This document shows positions 46,060 to 54,946 of a stretch of DNA of 64,000 bases, one piece after another. The DNA lies in NCBI RefSeq assembly GCF_019599045.1, contig NZ_CP080623.1:1634501-1698500 (forward strand), read 5' to 3'. Positions within the stretch are counted from its first letter, which is position 1; the number at the start of each line of letters is the position of its first letter. A model generated the notes under the pieces. It saw only the letters and a list, made by a program, of their open reading frames with translations, had not been told where the DNA came from and did not search any database. A program made the position numbers and the translations under genes. The DNA comes from Roseovarius sp. SCSIO 43702 (GTDB lineage Bacteria > Pseudomonadota > Alphaproteobacteria > Rhodobacterales > Rhodobacteraceae).

Positions 46060-46482
46060 ATGGCCAAAGAACGCACACTCAGCATCATCAAACCCGACGC
46101 GACCAAGCGCAATCTCACCGGCAAGATCAACGCCAAGTTCGAGGAGGCGGGCCTGCGCATCGTGGCGCAGAAGCGCATCCAGCTTTCGAAGGCACAGGCG
46201 GGCGAGTTCTACAAGGTCCACGCGGAACGCCCGTTCTATGACGAGCTGTGCGAGTTCATGGCCTCGGAGCCGGTCGTGGTGCAGGTTCTCGAAGGCGAGA
46301 GCGCGATCGCGAAGAACCGGGAAGTGATGGGCGCAACCAACCCCGCGGACGCCGCCCCCGGCACGATCCGCGCCGAGTTCGCCGAGTCGGTCGGCGAGAA
46401 CTCGGTCCATGGCTCGGACGCGCCCGAGACCGCCAGGGAAGAGATCGCGTTTTTCTTCTCGGGTCTCGAGATCGTCGGCTAG
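46060..46482 (+). CDS. ndk: Nucleoside diphosphate kinase
   Basis: 140 aa, family length. It transfers a phosphate between nucleoside di- and triphosphates. [21 protein letters not shown] starts the protein, and the catalytic His is in [21 protein letters not shown]. Convergent with the DUF4112 gene, overlapping it by 4 bp. Confidence 0.97.
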   Translation: MAKERTLSIIKPDATKRNLTGKINAKFEEAGLRIVAQKRIQLSKAQAGEFYKVHAERPFYDELCEFMASEPVVVQVLEGESAIAKNREVMGATNPADAAPGTIRAEFAESVGENSVHGSDAPETAREEIAFFFSGLEIVG

Positions 46483-46868
46483 GCCGATCTGTCCCGAATG
46501 TCGCGGGAGGGCGGTGCATCATGCGCCGCCCTTTCCATGTGGGCGCGCAGAAGCTGCACGTTGCGCATGTTGGACTTGATCCCCACGTCGAGCAGATCGC
46601 CGAAAAGCGGGATGAGACCGACCAGCCAGTCGATGCCGATATTCGACACCATCCGCATGACGAGCGGCTTGCTGGCGCCGAGACGATGCGCCTCGTAGAC
46701 GATGTAGAAGGCCGGGGCGGTGGTCAGGGTGTCGCCGATCCCCGGCACGATCCCGAGAATCGAGTCCCAGCCGAGCCGGATGCCGGTGAACGGGACGCGA
46801 AACGCCTTGTCCATGCGGCGCGCGATGCGTTCGAGCCGCTCGAGGCGGGCGCGTTCATGCTCGGTCAT
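46479..46868 (-). CDS. DUF4112 membrane protein
   Basis: 129 aa. Family segments: [78 protein letters not shown]. Two probable membrane-associated helices. Function unknown. Its ATG overlaps the stop of the Pmp3-like gene (ATGA). Confidence 0.85.
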   Translation of the reverse strand: MTEHERARLERLERIARRMDKAFRVPFTGIRLGWDSILGIVPGIGDTLTTAPAFYIVYEAHRLGASKPLVMRMVSNIGIDWLVGLIPLFGDLLDVGIKSNMRNVQLLRAHMERAAHDAPPSRDIRDRSA

Positions 46869-47038
46869 GGGGCGGCGGGGGACCGGCGGGCGATGATCCA
46901 GACGGCGTGGACGATGCCGGGGATGTAGCCCAGGATCGTGAGAAGGATGTTGATCCAGAAATGCTTGCCCAGGCCTTCCTGGAGAAAGACGCCCAGCGGC
47001 GGCAGGAGAATGGCGGCGATGATACGGATGATGTCCAT
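46865..47038 (-). CDS. Pmp3/YqaE-family small membrane protein
   Basis: 57 aa, two hydrophobic helices: DIIRIIAAILLPPLGVFLQEGLG and FWINILLTILGYIPGIVHAVWII, the full PMP3 signature. GGGAGCAATCCGC precedes ATG 47038. Small membrane proteins of this family modulate membrane potential and ion/salt stress in other organisms; the role here is not shown. Cotranscribed with DUF4112. Confidence 0.88.
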   Translation of the reverse strand: MDIIRIIAAILLPPLGVFLQEGLGKHFWINILLTILGYIPGIVHAVWIIARRSPAAP

Positions 47039-47126
47039 GCGGATTGCTCCCGGTAAAGTTTGCGTTCGAAAATGAACGCCGCCGGGAGCGGCCTTGTTCC
47101 GCGATCTCGCCTTATGCGGCGGGTGT

Positions 47127-47252
47127 TCAGATACTCGCGAAGTCGGTGAAGACCTGGCGCGAGATGACCTGGGGCTTGCGGGGAAGGGCCGGTTTCGCGG
47201 GCTGTGGGCGGACCGGCTTGGGATCGGCGGGACGTTGGAGTGACTGGGCCAT
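47127..47252 (-). CDS. Probable 41-aa small protein
   Basis: A frame of 41 codons from ATG 47252, after AAAGGAT at a good distance, to TGA at 47127. The product is Pro/Lys-rich at first (PKPVRPQPAKPALPRKPQ) and then VISRQVFTDFASI, with no signal peptide. The ribosome site and GC-rich third positions argue it is real, but it is short and has no recognised relative. It lies 88 bp upstream of the Pmp3-like gene on the same strand. Confidence 0.45.
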   Translation of the reverse strand: MAQSLQRPADPKPVRPQPAKPALPRKPQVISRQVFTDFASI

Positions 47253-47485
47253 GGGCTCATCCTTTGAGATGGATCAACCGACAGGGCCAGCGCCCTGACG
47301 GCGCATATCCTGACAATTTGATCCAAGATCGGGGCGTGGAGGTGGTTAAATTGGGGCGAGAATGTGGCAATTTTTCCGGAACGGTGACGAACACCTGATA
47401 TCGCGCCGATTAATGCCGGTTCGTGGCCAAGGGAAGGCCCAAAATGCAGGTGTGAGCGGGAGGTCGCGCAAAGGTGATCGCCATG

Positions 47486-47512
47486 AAAAAGGGGCGGCGC
47501 CGAGCGCCGCCC
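47486..47512 (-). terminator. Terminator of the mcl-mtkA-mtkB operon
   Basis: On the minus strand: a 9-bp GC stem (GGGCGGCGC / GCGCCGCCC, 3-base loop) followed by TTTTT. It lies 18 bases after the mtkB stop. Confidence 0.88.
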
Positions 47513-47530
47513 GAGGGGACCGGCCCGACC

Positions 47531-48415
47531 TCAGGCCGCCAGCATCTCTTCCACCGTTTCGCCGAAGGCCGAGGGGGTCGGCACGATGGTGACGCCGCAC
47601 TCCTTCAGGATATCGACCTTCTCCTGCGCGCTTTCGCCGAAAGCCTGCACGATCGCCCCCGCGTGGCCCATGCGCCGCCCCTTGGGTGCCGAGAGCCCGG
47701 CGATATAGGCCGCGACGGGCTTGGTCATGTGGTCGCGGATGTATTCCGCCGCCGCGGCCTCCTGCGGGCCGCCGATCTCGCCCACCATGACGACCGCGTC
47801 GGTGTCGGGATCTTCTTCGAAAAGTTCCAGGATGTCGCGGAAGCTCGATCCGTTGATCGGGTCGCCGCCGATGCCGATGGAGGAACTGACGCCGATGCCG
47901 CGCGCCTTCATCTGGCTTGCCGCCTCGTAGCCGAGAGTGCCGGAGCGCCCGATGATCCCGACGCGCCCCTCGAGATAGATATGGGGCGGCATGAGACCCG
48001 CGAAGGCCTGGCCCGGGGTGATGATGCCCGCGCAGTTGGGCCCGATGAGGCGCATCCGCCGGGCCTCCTTGTAGCGACGCATGTAGCGTTTGACGCGGAT
48101 CATGTCCTGCGTCGGGATACCGTCGGCGATGCAGACGCAGGTGCCGATGCCCGCATCCGCCGCTTCCATGATCGAATCGGCCGCGAAGGGAGGCGGGACG
48201 AAGGCGATGACCGTATCGGCCCCGGTCTCGGCCACGGCGCCCTTGACGGTATTGAAGACCGGAAGGCCGTTATGTGTGCTGCCCCCCTTGCCGGGGGTCA
48301 CGCCACCGACGACGTTGGTGCCGTAGTCGGCCATTTCCTGTGCGTGGAAGCTGCCGATGCGGCCGGTGAGGCCGGTAACGAGCACCTTGGAGTCGCGGTC
48401 GATCAGAATGGCCAT
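47531..48415 (-). CDS. mtkB: Malate--CoA ligase (malate thiokinase) alpha subunit
   Basis: 294 aa, succinyl-CoA-ligase-alpha fold: CoA-binding VLVTGLTGRIGSFHAQEMADYG, MRLIGPNCAGIITPGQ, and the phospho-His loop PKGRRMGHAGAIV. Both mtkB and sucD share this fold; malate thiokinase is preferred because the gene is in one operon with malyl-CoA lyase. It makes malyl-CoA from malate in the serine cycle. Start ATG 48415 overlaps the mtkA stop by 1 base (TAATG). Confidence 0.88.
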   Translation of the reverse strand: MAILIDRDSKVLVTGLTGRIGSFHAQEMADYGTNVVGGVTPGKGGSTHNGLPVFNTVKGAVAETGADTVIAFVPPPFAADSIMEAADAGIGTCVCIADGIPTQDMIRVKRYMRRYKEARRMRLIGPNCAGIITPGQAFAGLMPPHIYLEGRVGIIGRSGTLGYEAASQMKARGIGVSSSIGIGGDPINGSSFRDILELFEEDPDTDAVVMVGEIGGPQEAAAAEYIRDHMTKPVAAYIAGLSAPKGRRMGHAGAIVQAFGESAQEKVDILKECGVTIVPTPSAFGETVEEMLAA

Positions 48416-49605
48416 TACGCAGCCTCCCCCTTGTTCATGTTGCCCTGTTTCCATGCCTTGACGACCTTCTCGGCGGCCTCGGCCAGGGTTTCGGCGGTGG
48501 TGATGTCGAGTCCGCTTTCGGCAAGGATCTGGCGGCCTTCCTCCACGTTGGTGCCCGAGAGGCGCACGACGAGCGGGAGCTTCAGATCGAGTTCGCGCAC
48601 CGCGCGCACGACGCCCTCGGCGATCCAGTCGCAGCGGTTGATGCCGGCGAAGATGTTGACGAGCACCGCCTCGACATTCGGGTCGTTGAGCACGGCCTTG
48701 AAGGACATGAGAACCCGTTCGGGCGACGCGCCGCCGCCCACGTCGAGAAAGTTCGCGGGCTCACCACCGGCCATCTTGATCATGTCGAGCGTGGCCATGG
48801 CGAGGCCGGCGCCGTTGACGATGCAGCCGATCTCGCCCTCGAGCCCGATGTAGTTGAGGCCGCGGTCGCCTGCGTAGGTCTCGCGCGGGTCTTCCTGGCT
48901 CTTGTCTCGCAACTCCGAGATCTCGGGGTGCCGGAAAAGGGCGTTCTCGTCGAAGCTGAGCTTGCAGTCGAGCGCGACGATCTCGCCCGCGCCGGTGACG
49001 ACGAGGGGGTTGATCTCGAGCATGGCGGCGTCGAGCTCGTCCATCATGCGGTAGGCGCCGGTGATGGCCTTGACCGCCTGCGGAATGAGCGGCGGTGCGA
49101 GGTCGAGCGCGAAGGCGATCTCACGCGCCTGGAAGGCCTGCATGCCGACCGCCGGATCGACGACCGAGCGGATGATGCTGTCGGGCTCGCTTTCGGAGAT
49201 CTCCTCGATCTCCATGCCGCCTTGGGCGGAGGCCACGACGACCACGCGCTCCTCGGTGCGGTCCATGACGAAGCCGAGATAGATTTCCTGCGCGATGTCG
49301 GTGGCTTCCTCGACATAGAGGCGGCCCACCAGCTTGCCCTGCGGGCCGGTCTGGTGCGTCACGAGCTTGCGGCCCAGCATCCAGGCGGCGGCGTCGGCGA
49401 TCTCGTCATCGGTGGAGCAGACGCGCACGCCGCCGGCCTTGCCGCGGGCGCCGGAGTGGATCTGCGCCTTGACCACGCAGCGCTCGCCCGAAAGCTCCTG
49501 CGCGCGGTAGACGGCCTGCTCGGGGCTGTAGGCGATGCCGCCGCGCGGCACGTTGACGCCGTAGCGCCTGAGCAATTCCTTGGCCTGGTATTCGTGAATG
49601 TCCAT
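48415..49605 (-). CDS. mtkA: Malate--CoA ligase (malate thiokinase) beta subunit
   Basis: 396 aa, ATP-grasp domain then ligase-CoA domain: [83 protein letters not shown] 49605 follows AGGGAGG; the frame extends upstream over the mcl end without a site. 14 bp downstream of mcl. Confidence 0.88.
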   Translation of the reverse strand: MDIHEYQAKELLRRYGVNVPRGGIAYSPEQAVYRAQELSGERCVVKAQIHSGARGKAGGVRVCSTDDEIADAAAWMLGRKLVTHQTGPQGKLVGRLYVEEATDIAQEIYLGFVMDRTEERVVVVASAQGGMEIEEISESEPDSIIRSVVDPAVGMQAFQAREIAFALDLAPPLIPQAVKAITGAYRMMDELDAAMLEINPLVVTGAGEIVALDCKLSFDENALFRHPEISELRDKSQEDPRETYAGDRGLNYIGLEGEIGCIVNGAGLAMATLDMIKMAGGEPANFLDVGGGASPERVLMSFKAVLNDPNVEAVLVNIFAGINRCDWIAEGVVRAVRELDLKLPLVVRLSGTNVEEGRQILAESGLDITTAETLAEAAEKVVKAWKQGNMNKGEAA

Positions 49606-49619
49606 CTCTCGGGCCTCCC

Positions 49620-50561
49620 TTATCCCTTGGCGGCGATGGCGTCGGCCACCTGCAACACGTTGTTGGCCATCCTTTCGGAGGCCGCGTCGATCATCTTGCC
49701 ATCGAGGCTGGCCGCGCCCTTGCCCTCGGCTTCGGCCTTGCGCAGTTCCTCGATGATGCGCCGGGCGCGGGTCACTTCGGCCTCGGGCGGTGAGAAGACG
49801 TCGTTGGCAAGGGCGATCTGGCCGGGGTGGATGGCCCATTTGCCCTCGATCCCGAGAGCGGCGGCGCGCTTGGCGGAGGCGGTGTAGGCGTCGGGGTCGG
49901 AGAAATCGCCGAACGGGCCGTCGATGGCGCGCAGGCCGTAGGCGCGGCAGGCCACGGTCATGCGACTGAGGGCGAAGTGCCACTGGTCGCCGGGATAGTC
50001 GGGGTTGAGCCCGCCGATCACCACGGTGCGCGCGCGGTTCGACGCGGCATAGTCGGCCACGCCGAAATGCAGCGCCTCGAGCCGGCCCGGGGTGGCGGCG
50101 ATCGCCTCGACATTGGCCATGCCGAGCGCGGTCTCGATGAGCGCCTCGAGCCCGATTTCATGGTCGAACCCCATGGCCTCCTCGATCTGGCTCACCATCG
50201 TCTCGACCGCGTAGAGATCGGCGGGCACGCCCACTTTCGGCACGAGGATCGTATCGAGATGCTGACCCGCCTGTTCGACGATCTCGACCACGTCGCGATA
50301 CATGTAATGAGTGTCGAGCCCGTTGATGCGGATCGACATCGTCTTGCCCTTGGCGCGCCAGTCGATGTCGTTGAGCGCCTCGATGATGTTCTTTCGCGCG
50401 CCCACCTTGTCGGGCGGGGCCACGGCGTCCTCGAGGTCGAGAAAGATGTAATCCACGTCCGAGTCGGCGGCCTTCTCGATCATCGAGGGGTTCGAGCCGG
50501 GCACGGCCAGTTCGGATCGCTGGAGGCGCTGTTTCTTGAGCGGGTGAAGCGTGTAGCTCAT
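49620..50561 (-). CDS. mcl: Malyl-CoA lyase
   Basis: 313-aa HpcH/HpaI-CitE-superfamily lyase splitting malyl-CoA into acetyl-CoA and glyoxylate. [26 protein letters not shown] at the N-terminus, [20 protein letters not shown] (metal/acid site), [50 protein letters not shown] 50561 follows GAGGACACC. First gene of mcl-mtkA-mtkB; a 20-bp operator lies 110 bp upstream. Confidence 0.93.
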   Translation of the reverse strand: MSYTLHPLKKQRLQRSELAVPGSNPSMIEKAADSDVDYIFLDLEDAVAPPDKVGARKNIIEALNDIDWRAKGKTMSIRINGLDTHYMYRDVVEIVEQAGQHLDTILVPKVGVPADLYAVETMVSQIEEAMGFDHEIGLEALIETALGMANVEAIAATPGRLEALHFGVADYAASNRARTVVIGGLNPDYPGDQWHFALSRMTVACRAYGLRAIDGPFGDFSDPDAYTASAKRAAALGIEGKWAIHPGQIALANDVFSPPEAEVTRARRIIEELRKAEAEGKGAASLDGKMIDAASERMANNVLQVADAIAAKG

Positions 50562-50670
50562 CGGGTGTCCTCGGGTTTGAGTGTTCACCCCGAGGATGCC
50601 CGGCTTCGCGACCGTGGATAACGTGCCGTCGGGTAAGTTCCTGCGCGCGGGGTTGGGATCGGTGGCGGAA

Positions 50671-50690
50671 CGGGTAGGGCGGACTACCCG
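50671..50690. promoter_or_regulatory. Serine-cycle operator, copy upstream of mcl
   Basis: CGGGTAG-GGCGGA-CTACCCG: perfect 7-bp arms around a 6-base spacer, preceded by GAA. Centred about 120 bp upstream of the mcl start. The same 7-6-7 dyad with identical arms occurs upstream of sgaA at 53307-53326. Functional assignment is inference. Confidence 0.7.
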
Positions 50691-50750
50691 GCGCCGTCGG
50701 ACCGGGATGCAACGGGATGCCGGAAGCGGCATCTTGCGAGATTTCGGATT

Positions 50751-50793
50751 GGAAAATTGCAATTTTCCAGGCTGTTTTCTTTCAAGAAAACAG
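50751..50793. repeat. Two AT-rich palindromes just 3' of the 78-aa gene
   Basis: GGAAAATTGCAATTTTCC (50751-50768, perfect 18-bp palindrome) and CTGTTTTC-N6-GAAAACAG (50772-50793, 8-bp stem). They are adjacent, are much more AT-rich than their surroundings, and lie between the end of the 78-aa gene and the mcl promoter. They may terminate the former or act in mcl control. Confidence 0.5.
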
Positions 50794-51030
50794 TCAGGCG
50801 ATGCGGCGAAGTGGTTCCTGATTGCAGAAAACGATAATCTGTCCGGCGTTTTCAATCGCGTGGAAGCCGCGGCGTTCGAGCTCTGCTATGAATCGGTCGA
50901 GACCGACGTATCGCTCAGCGTCACGCAGTTTTCGCCGAACCACACGCCCCTCACTGGCTGCCTGTGAGCGGAAAACATCATTCATCCACATTTCTGGTGT
51001 GATCTGACCGTTCATTGCCGGGGTTTGCAT
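50794..51030 (-). CDS. Small conserved-looking cytoplasmic protein of unknown function
   Basis: 78 aa (or 73 from ATG 51015). Basic, with one Cys: QITPEMWMNDVFRSQAASEGRVVRRKLRDAERYVGLDRFIAELERRGFHAIENAGQIIVFCNQEP. It resembles short hypothetical proteins I associate with Rhodobacteraceae but has no known role. It lies between hprA and mcl on the same strand and could be the last gene of the sgaA-hprA transcript (29 bp gap). Confidence 0.7.
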   Translation of the reverse strand: MQTPAMNGQITPEMWMNDVFRSQAASEGRVVRRKLRDAERYVGLDRFIAELERRGFHAIENAGQIIVFCNQEPLRRIA

Positions 51031-51059
51031 CGGACACGGTTAACACTCGGTAAATCGCG

Positions 51060-52025
51060 TCATGCCACCCGGTCGGGCGGTTCGGCGCCCGCGAGCCATG
51101 CCTCGAGATTGTCGAGCGCGCGGTCGCCCATCGCGTTGCGCGTGGCCTGGGTTGCGCTCCCGAGGTGGGGTGCGAGGACGATGTTGTCGTGGCGAAGGAA
51201 GCGTGGGTCGAGCGCGGGTTCTCCGCGATAGACGTCGAGGCCCGCGCCGCCGAGATGGCCGCTCTCGAGCGCGGCGAAGAGCGCGTCCTCGTCCACCACG
51301 TCGCCGCGCGCGGTGTTGACGAGGATGGCGCCGGGTTTCATCGCGTCGAACACGGTGGTGTCGATGAGCCCGGCGGTCTCGGTCCCGCCGGGACAGTGGA
51401 GGGAAAGGAAATCGGCTTCGGCGGCGACCGCGCGGATCGTGTCGAGTTGGCGGGCGCCGGTCCGTGCAGCGATCTCGGGCGCGATGCGGCTTCGGTTCTG
51501 GAACACGATGCGCATCCCGAAGCCGTGATGCGCGCGATGCGCCACGGCCTGACCGATGCGGCCGAACCCGATGATGCCGAGCGTCGCGCCGCTCACCTTC
51601 TTGCCGATCAGGTGCGTGGGCCGCCAGCCGTCCCAGTTGCCCGCGCGCAGTTCCCGCTCGCCCTCGCCGAGGCGGCGCGCGGCGGCGATGAGCAGTCCCA
51701 TGGCGAGGTCGGCAGTGCAGTCGGTCAGCACGCCGGGCGTGTTGGTGACGGCGATGCCGTTCGCCTTCGCGGCGTCGGTGGCGATGTGGTTGTAGCCCAC
51801 GCCGTAGCTGGCCAGCAGCTTCACCTTGCCGTGCGCCGCCTCGTAGAACCCCGGCGGGATCGTGTCCGAGACGGTGGGCATGATGACGTCGAAGTCCCGT
51901 GCGGCCTCCATCCACTCGGGGGCCGTCATGGGCGTGTCGGGCCAACGGAGCGTCACGTCTCCGAGGCTTGTCGCTCGGGCCTCTGCGGCGTCGGGCCAGG
52001 CGCGGGTGAGCAGGATTCGCGTCAC
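51060..52025 (-). CDS. hprA: Hydroxypyruvate reductase / glycerate dehydrogenase
   Basis: 321-aa D-2-hydroxyacid dehydrogenase reducing hydroxypyruvate to glycerate in the serine cycle. NAD motif TLGIIGFGRIGQAVA near residue 150, VNTARGDVVDEDALFAALESG, and the catalytic His in LAPHLGSAT. It uses GTG at 52025, one base after the sgaA stop, so the pair is translationally linked. A glyoxylate/hydroxypyruvate reductase annotation would also fit. Confidence 0.88.
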   Translation of the reverse strand: MTRILLTRAWPDAAEARATSLGDVTLRWPDTPMTAPEWMEAARDFDVIMPTVSDTIPPGFYEAAHGKVKLLASYGVGYNHIATDAAKANGIAVTNTPGVLTDCTADLAMGLLIAAARRLGEGERELRAGNWDGWRPTHLIGKKVSGATLGIIGFGRIGQAVAHRAHHGFGMRIVFQNRSRIAPEIAARTGARQLDTIRAVAAEADFLSLHCPGGTETAGLIDTTVFDAMKPGAILVNTARGDVVDEDALFAALESGHLGGAGLDVYRGEPALDPRFLRHDNIVLAPHLGSATQATRNAMGDRALDNLEAWLAGAEPPDRVA

Positions 52026-52026
52026 G

Positions 52027-53205
52027 TCATGCGCTCGCGGTGCGGTAATGTTCCTGCGCCGCGGCCACGCCGGAGCCCGGCTCGACCCTGGCGCCCGCGT
52101 CCCGTAGCGCCATCTCGGCCGCGGAGATCGCGCCGCAAAGCATCACGGGGTTGAGCGAGCCCAGATGCCCGATGCGGAAGGCGCGGCCCGCGAGCTTGTT
52201 GAGACCGGTGCCGAGGGATGTCCGGTACTTGGCGTAGGCGGTCGAGATCACGTCGCGGGCATCAACGCCCTCGGGCGTGTAGATGGCCGAGACCGTGTCG
52301 GAGGCCCATTCCGGTCCCTGCGCCACGAGTTCGCACCCATCCCATGCCGCGACGGCGCGGCGCACGCCCTCGGCGTGGTAGTGGTGACGCGCCCAGACCG
52401 CCTCCATCCCCGCCTCGAGCAGCATGTCGAGCGAGGTGCGCAGGCCGCGCAGGAGTTGGGTCGCGGGGGTATAGGGAAAATAGCCGGTATCGTTGAGCTT
52501 GATCATGTCTTCGAAGCTGAAATAGCAACGGTTCATCCCGGTATTGGAGCTGCGATTGACCTCGAGCGCCTTGTCCGAGACGCCGAGGATGCCGAGCCCG
52601 GCGGGGAGCATGAAACCCTTCTGCGAGCCCGACACGGCGAGATCGACGCCCCATTTCTCCATCTCGAAGGGGATCGAGGCGATGGAGCTGACCCCGTCGA
52701 CGAAAAGCAGCGCGGGGTGGTCGGTCTCATCGAGCACCCGGCGCACGCCCTCGATATCCGAGGTCACGCCGGTGGCCGTCTCGTTCTGGGTCGCGAAGAC
52801 GGCCTTGATCGCGTGGTCGCGATCGGCGGCGAGCGCATCGCGATAGGCCTCGAGCGGAACACCCTTGCCCCACTCGACCTCGCAGAGCTCGACCTCGAGG
52901 CCCAGCCGTTCGGCCATGTCGGCCCAGAGAAGCGAGAACTGGCCGAAGCGCGACATGAGCACGCGGTCGCCGGTGGAAAGCGTGTTCTGGATGGCGCTTT
53001 CCCATGCGCCCGTGCCCGAGGAGGGGAACACGAAGACGCGACCGCCCTTCATGCGATAGACCTTCTTCAGGTCGGTGAGAAGGCCCGAGACGAATTCGGC
53101 GAAGTCGGGCGCGCGCATGTCCTCCATGGGGATGTTCATGGATTGACGGATCTTTTCCGGCACGTTGGTGGGGCCGGGGATGAAGAGATGCTGGTAGCCG
53201 TGCAT
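52027..53205 (-). CDS. sgaA: Serine--glyoxylate aminotransferase
   Basis: 392-aa class-V PLP enzyme moving the amino group of serine to glyoxylate, giving hydroxypyruvate and glycine. LFIPGPTNVPEKIRQSMNIPMEDMRAPDF, FPSSGTGAWESAI, LFVDGVSSIASIPFEMEKWGVDLAVSGSQKGFMLP with the PLP lysine in GSQKG. ATG 53205 follows GGAGG. A serine-cycle operator lies about 102 bp upstream. Confidence 0.92.
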   Translation of the reverse strand: MHGYQHLFIPGPTNVPEKIRQSMNIPMEDMRAPDFAEFVSGLLTDLKKVYRMKGGRVFVFPSSGTGAWESAIQNTLSTGDRVLMSRFGQFSLLWADMAERLGLEVELCEVEWGKGVPLEAYRDALAADRDHAIKAVFATQNETATGVTSDIEGVRRVLDETDHPALLFVDGVSSIASIPFEMEKWGVDLAVSGSQKGFMLPAGLGILGVSDKALEVNRSSNTGMNRCYFSFEDMIKLNDTGYFPYTPATQLLRGLRTSLDMLLEAGMEAVWARHHYHAEGVRRAVAAWDGCELVAQGPEWASDTVSAIYTPEGVDARDVISTAYAKYRTSLGTGLNKLAGRAFRIGHLGSLNPVMLCGAISAAEMALRDAGARVEPGSGVAAAQEHYRTASA

Positions 53206-53306
53206 GGAAGCCTCCGCGGTTTTGTCCCTTATCGACGGTGGGCCGTCGGTGTCACAACGCCCGTGCGAATGGCCGGGGCGACCGATTGCGGGGCGGGCTT
53301 ATCGAA

Positions 53307-53326
53307 CGGGTAGGAGGATCTACCCG
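53307..53326. promoter_or_regulatory. Serine-cycle operator, copy between sgaA and the LuxR-type gene
   Basis: CGGGTAG-GAGGAT-CTACCCG, with arms identical to 50671-50690 and the same 6-base spacer and preceding GAA. It lies 102 bp upstream of sgaA and 130 bp upstream of the divergent LuxR-type start, so one site could serve both. Confidence 0.7.
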
Positions 53327-53455
53327 ATGGGCCCGAATGCCGGGCGACCGGGGCGGTATACAAAGGCATGCCTAAAAATCCTTTGATTTCAGGTGGTTCA
53401 TCGGGGCAGACTGAACCTCGCAAGCAAGGAGCGGGGGCATCTCGTGCTCAGGTCG

Positions 53456-54082
53456 ATGAACAGGACGGATCAGGACACATCTCGCGTCATCGTGGCGGAC
53501 CGGCAGGTGATCGTCTGCCAGGGGATCGGCTCGCTCGTGGCGCAGATGGACGGGATCGCGCTTGGTCCCTTCGCGACGGACCTGCGCAGCCTGCGCCGAA
53601 CGCTGGGGCAGGAGGACGGGAAGGTCATCGTGATCCTGGGGGTCAGGCTCGCCGATGCCGATCTCGCGCAATCGCTCGCGACGCTCGGGAAGGAGTTTCC
53701 GCACGTGCTCGTCGTCGTGGTGGCCGAGGATTCGGAATTCGCCTTCATTCGCGCCGCGATCAAGGCCGGGGCCAATTCGGTCTGCATGATGGGTCGGATC
53801 ATCGAGACCCTGCCGCTCATCCTCACGAAGCTGGTGGAGGGGCACAGCCTCGTGCCGACGGACATCCTGCGGCGCCTCGCGAATGACACGCAGGATGCGC
53901 TGACGCGGCGGGAGCACGAGATACTGGGGCTTCTGGGCGACGGGCTCACCAACTTCCAGATTTCCGCGCGGCTGGGGTTGAGCGAGAACACGGTCAAGTA
54001 TTACCTCAAGGCGATCTACCAGAAGCTCGAGGTCAATTCGCGGGGGGGCGCGATCGCGAAATACGTGGCGGGGAACTACTAA
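53456..54082 (+). CDS. LuxR/NarL-type regulator with a degenerate receiver domain
   Basis: 208 aa. N-terminal receiver-like fold ([21 protein letters not shown] ... [15 protein letters not shown]) in which the usual phospho-acceptor Asp after strand 3 is replaced (Gly62 in VILG), so classical phosphorylation is unlikely. C-terminal Lux[52 protein letters not shown]. Divergent from sgaA across the operator. A GTG at 53444 after AAGGAG is an alternative start. The 3' end overlaps the convergent mazG gene by 4 bp. Role as serine-cycle regulator is inference. Confidence 0.85.
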   Translation: MNRTDQDTSRVIVADRQVIVCQGIGSLVAQMDGIALGPFATDLRSLRRTLGQEDGKVIVILGVRLADADLAQSLATLGKEFPHVLVVVVAEDSEFAFIRAAIKAGANSVCMMGRIIETLPLILTKLVEGHSLVPTDILRRLANDTQDALTRREHEILGLLGDGLTNFQISARLGLSENTVKYYLKAIYQKLEVNSRGGAIAKYVAGNY

Positions 54083-54882
54083 AGCCCTTCGGCCTTCGCG
54101 GCGTTCCAGAGCGTGTCCATTTCCTCGAGGTCGCTTTCCTCGGGACGGCGGCCATCGCGGGCGAGGGCGGCCTCGATCCATTCGAAGCGGCGGGTGAACT
54201 TGGCGTTGGCGCGCCGCAGCGCGGTCTCGGGATCGACCTCGAGATGCCGCGCGAGATTGGCCATGACGAAGAGCAGATCGCCCATTTCCTCCTCGATCTT
54301 CTCCTGCGGCAGGCTGCCCGCGGCTTCGCGCAGCTCGGCCGCCTCCTCGGCGATCTTGTCGACGACCTGCGCCGTTTCGGGCCAGTCGAAGCCGATGCGC
54401 GCGGCGCGTTTCTGGAGCTTCATCGCGCGCAGGAGTGCGGGCAGGCCCACGGCGACGCCGTCCAGCGTGCCGGTCTGGGCCTTCGCCGCGCGTTCGGCGG
54501 CCTTGATGGCTTCCCAGTCCCGCGTCTGCTGTTCGGCGGACTTGTCGCGGCTTTCGTTGCCGAAGACATGCGGGTGACGGTCGAGCATCTTCTGGCCCAC
54601 GTCGCGGGCGACATCGTCGAAATCGAAAAGACCGCGGTCGGCGGCGATCTGGGCGTGGAACACGACCTGCAACAGCAGATCGCCCAGTTCGCCCCGCAAG
54701 TCATCCCAAGCTTCGCGTTCGATGGCGTCGGCCACCTCGTAGGCCTCTTCTATCGTATAGGGGGCGATGGTGGCGAAATCCTGTTCGATATCCCAGGGGC
54801 AGCCGCTCTCGGGGTCGCGCAGGGCGCGCATGATCGCGAGAAGGCGCTCGGTCGGGCTGTCGTGATCGGGGGCGTGGGGCAT
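54079..54882 (-). CDS. mazG: Nucleoside triphosphate pyrophosphohydrolase MazG
   Basis: 267 aa with two MazG domains, each with EExxE-type metal motifs: [12 protein letters not shown] and [17 protein letters not shown], then [13 protein letters not shown] and [18 protein letters not shown]. It hydrolyses noncanonical NTPs to NMP and pyrophosphate. ATG 54882 starts [29 protein letters not shown]; the frame runs further upstream through the divergent gene start. Confidence 0.94.
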   Translation of the reverse strand: MPHAPDHDSPTERLLAIMRALRDPESGCPWDIEQDFATIAPYTIEEAYEVADAIEREAWDDLRGELGDLLLQVVFHAQIAADRGLFDFDDVARDVGQKMLDRHPHVFGNESRDKSAEQQTRDWEAIKAAERAAKAQTGTLDGVAVGLPALLRAMKLQKRAARIGFDWPETAQVVDKIAEEAAELREAAGSLPQEKIEEEMGDLLFVMANLARHLEVDPETALRRANAKFTRRFEWIEAALARDGRRPEESDLEEMDTLWNAAKAEGL

Positions 54883-54946
54883 TGCGTCACCGGCGCGATT
54901 GGGATTGAGTGGGAACCTGACGAATAGGCCCAGAGGAGTCCAGAGC

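Noticed and set aside
47531..49605. Interpretation of the ligase pair as sucCD of the TCA cycle
   Set aside because: It is fused in one operon with malyl-CoA lyase and near sgaA-hprA, the usual serine-cycle arrangement. Enzyme assay would settle it.
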